Assembly: GCA_023424135.1 (NCBI GenBank)
Contig: JAFAEH010000132.1
Location: 1-6,312 of the forward strand
DNA: 6,312 nt
Source: Actinomycetes bacterium
GTDB taxonomy: Bacteria > Actinomycetota > Actinomycetes > Actinomycetales > Cellulomonadaceae
Direction of reading: 5' to 3'
The notes under the pieces were generated by a model. That model was not told the origin of the DNA. It made no database searches and saw only the letters and a list, made by a program, of their open reading frames with translations. The translations under genes were made by a program, and so were the position numbers. Shown in pieces: positions 5,225 to 6,312 of the stretch. Numbering within the stretch: position 1 is the stretch's first letter; every line of letters begins with the position of its first letter.

Positions 5225-5979
5225 GCGTCGGGACGGGCCTGAGCGGGGGGACCGGGCCGACCGGGACCGGTGACGGGCTCGGCGGTCCCGTCGACGTAGT
5301 CCTCGACCCCGAGCAGGTGCACCTGCATGTGCAGGCGCGCGCGCTCGGGGTCGCGTCGCTCGATCGCGGCGAGCACGTCGCGGTGCTCGTCGAGGGACGC
5401 GACGACCGCCCCGTGCTCGGTGGCGGCGCGGTCCAGCCGGGGGCGCAGCGTGCGCACGACGAGCTGGTCGACGAGCGCCGCGAGCGCGGGGTTGCCGCTC
5501 GCGGCGGCGACCAGCCGGTGGAAGCGGGAGTCCGCGGCGAGCAGGTCGGCCAGCGGTGCGTCGTCGGCGAGCAGACGTGCGACGTCGTCGAGGGCGTCGT
5601 GCAGCGCGGCGACGTCGTCGGTGCTCGCGTGCGTCGCGGCGAGCGCGGCCGACTCGGCCTCGATCGCGCGGCGCACGGTGAGCAGGTGGCGTGCGTCGAC
5701 GTCGGACACGAGCTCGGCGAGCACGCCGACGGGCTGCAGCAGGCGGCGCGCGTCGAGGGGTGTCACGTACGTGCCGTCGCCCTGGCGGGTCTCGAGGATG
5801 CCGAGCGCGGCGAGCGCACGCACGCCCTCGCGCAGCGACCCGCGTGACACGGCGAGCCGTGCGCCGAGGTCCTTCTCGGGCGGCAGGCGGTCGCCCGCGC
5901 GCAGCTCGCCGTCGCGGATCATCGACCGGATGGACGCCATGACGACGTCGGTCTGGGCCCGCGCGTCGTCCTGGCTCAT
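5203..5979 (-). CDS. GntR-family transcriptional regulator (FadR/FCD subfamily)
   Basis: A 258-residue regulator. The N-terminal winged helix (about 8-73) carries the GntR signature: LPPEKDLGARLAVSRGSLREG, then LGILETRQGDGTYV. The C-terminal FCD domain (about 95-225) has the metal-site pattern Asp150, His154, His199 and His221, which in this subfamily usually binds a metal that coordinates a carboxylate ligand. A Pro/Gly/Ala/Arg-rich tail of about 30 residues follows and lies over the end of fucD. An acid intermediate such as fuconate or 2-keto-3-deoxyfuconate is the natural ligand guess given the convergent sugar-acid genes. The start is taken at the ATG at 5979, not the in-frame codon at 6021, because the domain begins there and a TAGCAT -10 element sits seven bases upstream, inside the longer version. 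Confidence 0.9.
   Translation of the reverse strand: MSQDDARAQTDVVMASIRSMIRDGELRAGDRLPPEKDLGARLAVSRGSLREGVRALAALGILETRQGDGTYVTPLDARRLLQPVGVLAELVSDVDARHLLTVRRAIEAESAALAATHASTDDVAALHDALDDVARLLADDAPLADLLAADSRFHRLVAAASGNPALAALVDQLVVRTLRPRLDRAATEHGAVVASLDEHRDVLAAIERRDPERARLHMQVHLLGVEDYVDGTAEPVTGPGRPGPPAQARPDAQARDDQ
5262..5290. terminator. Possible hairpin terminator after fucD
   Basis: CGGGACCG (5262-5269) and CGGTCCCG (5283-5290) are perfect 8-bp reverse complements around a 13-base loop, starting 37 bases after the fucD stop. There is no T tract and the element lies inside the coding end of the convergent GntR gene, so it could serve fucD only. Confidence 0.35.
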
Positions 5980-5986
5980 GGCCGCG

Positions 5987-5992
5987 ATGCTA
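5987..5992 (-). promoter_or_regulatory. Candidate -10 element for a leaderless GntR gene
   Basis: On the minus strand TAGCAT (TANNNT) is followed by seven bases and the ATG at 5979. No Shine-Dalgarno site lies between. This supports both the chosen start and a transcript that begins at the start codon. A -35 hexamer is not recognisable. Confidence 0.5.
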
Positions 5993-6023
5993 GACGAGGC
6001 GGGTCGTCGGGCGGTGCGCACGC

Positions 6024-6070
6024 GGGGCCGGGGTGGTCGGTGGGGGATGTGGCGGGTGTCACGGAGGGGG
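6024..6070 (+). other. Run of G-tracts, possible G-quadruplex motif
   Basis: Five G-tracts of three to five bases stand at 6024-6027, 6030-6033, 6042-6046, 6054-6056 and 6066-6070, with loops of 2, 8, 7 and 9 bases. They end directly at the -35 element of the downstream promoter. The loops are long, so any quadruplex would be of moderate stability. Confidence 0.3.
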
Positions 6071-6100
6071 TTGACCGCCCGATTCGCCCGGTACTACCGT
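6071..6100 (+). promoter_or_regulatory. Promoter for the exported-protein gene
   Basis: TTGACC (6071-6076) and TACCGT (6095-6100) are separated by 18 bases and fit a housekeeping promoter; this is the best -35 in the window. Transcription would start near 6107, leaving a 5' leader of about 120 bases. Confidence 0.6.
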
Positions 6101-6104
6101 CACC

Positions 6105-6113
6105 GTCACTGAC
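6105..6113. promoter_or_regulatory. Palindrome at the predicted transcription start
   Basis: GTCACTGAC is a perfect odd palindrome covering the expected start site of the promoter just upstream. It is preceded by a tandem repeat (ACCGTC twice at 6096-6107). The position fits a repressor site, but the element is short and the binding protein is unknown. Confidence 0.3.
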
Positions 6114-6228
6114 AGACGAGTAAGTAACAACGGCGTCGACGACGACGCGGGCCGGGCGACCCCGACGGCCCCACCGGTCGTCGCGCCGCCCGCGCACCGG
6201 CACCCGCCGGCCGACAGGAGGTCCCCCG

Positions 6229-6312
6229 ATGCACCCCCGCACGCGCCGCCCCCACACCCGTCGCCCGCACCGGCCCAGGAGCGCCGCCCTCGCGCTCGCC
6301 GGGGTCGTCGCG
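6229..6312 (+). CDS. Probable exported protein (partial, signal peptide only)
   Basis: An ATG at 6229 follows a strong AGGAGG ribosome site (6216-6221) seven bases upstream. The 28 visible codons give a strongly basic N-region (six Arg and three His within 16 residues), then the start of a hydrophobic stretch, SAALALAGVVA, running into the right edge. This is the layout of a Sec signal peptide; the arginines do not form a clear Tat motif. The mature protein is outside the window, so no function can be given. A secreted glycoside hydrolase would fit the sugar-catabolic neighbours but nothing here shows it. It is divergent from the GntR gene with about 250 bases between their starts. Confidence 0.72.
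   Translation, partial: MHPRTRRPHTRRPHRPRSAALALAGVVA

Noticed and set aside
4102..5847. 581-codon plus-strand frame spanning fucD and the regulator
   Set aside because: It crosses from one real gene into another on the opposite strand and is Arg/Ala/Gly-rich throughout; an artefact of GC-rich codon structure.
1..6312. CRISPR arrays, transposases or a defence cluster
   Set aside because: No regularly spaced repeats, terminal inverted repeats, target duplications or defence-type domains were found on either strand.

Overview
The window reads as chromosomal DNA of a high-GC actinobacterium. Composition is strongly G+C-rich with G/C-ending codons, GTG starts are used, TANNNT -10 elements sit directly in front of start codons (leaderless style), and the tRNA does not encode its CCA end. 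A Cellulomonas-like member of the Micrococcales fits best, but that placement is inference from style, not from a marker gene.

Left part (1-1360, minus strand): the 5' two-thirds or so of a SWIM zinc-finger family protein runs off the left edge. Behind it lies a SMI1/KNR4 (SUKH)-like gene. A possible 21-codon leader ORF with a strong ribosome site overlaps the SUKH start by four bases (GTGA). About 310 bases without a conventional gene follow.

Middle (1569-2753, plus strand): tRNA-Arg(ACG) with its own promoter and a 13-bp hairpin terminator, then a small winged-helix protein and a YbaK/EbsC-type aminoacyl-tRNA deacylase.

Right part (2754-5979): an aldo/keto reductase of the L-fucose dehydrogenase type is followed after 58 bases by L-fuconate dehydratase (fucD, all catalytic residues present). 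Facing them is a FadR-subfamily GntR regulator whose 3' end overlaps fucD by 22 bases. The likely logic is oxidation of L-fucose or a related 6-deoxy or pentose sugar to the lactone/aldonate, then dehydration to the 2-keto-3-deoxy acid, with the GntR protein sensing an acid intermediate. The lactonase, the later dehydrogenase/hydrolase and a transporter are not in the window. Two inverted copies of an 8-base word (TCATCAGA/TCTGATGA), 77 bp apart, lie upstream of the reductase and are the best candidates for the operator.

Right edge (5980-6312): a regulatory region with G-runs, a -35/-10 promoter and a small palindrome leads into the first 28 codons of a probable exported protein transcribed away from the GntR gene.

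No mobile element, CRISPR array, integrase or clearly new multi-gene system is visible. The most interesting signals are regulatory: three leaderless-type starts, the coupled leader ORF before the SUKH gene, and the paired operator-like sites of the sugar-acid module.
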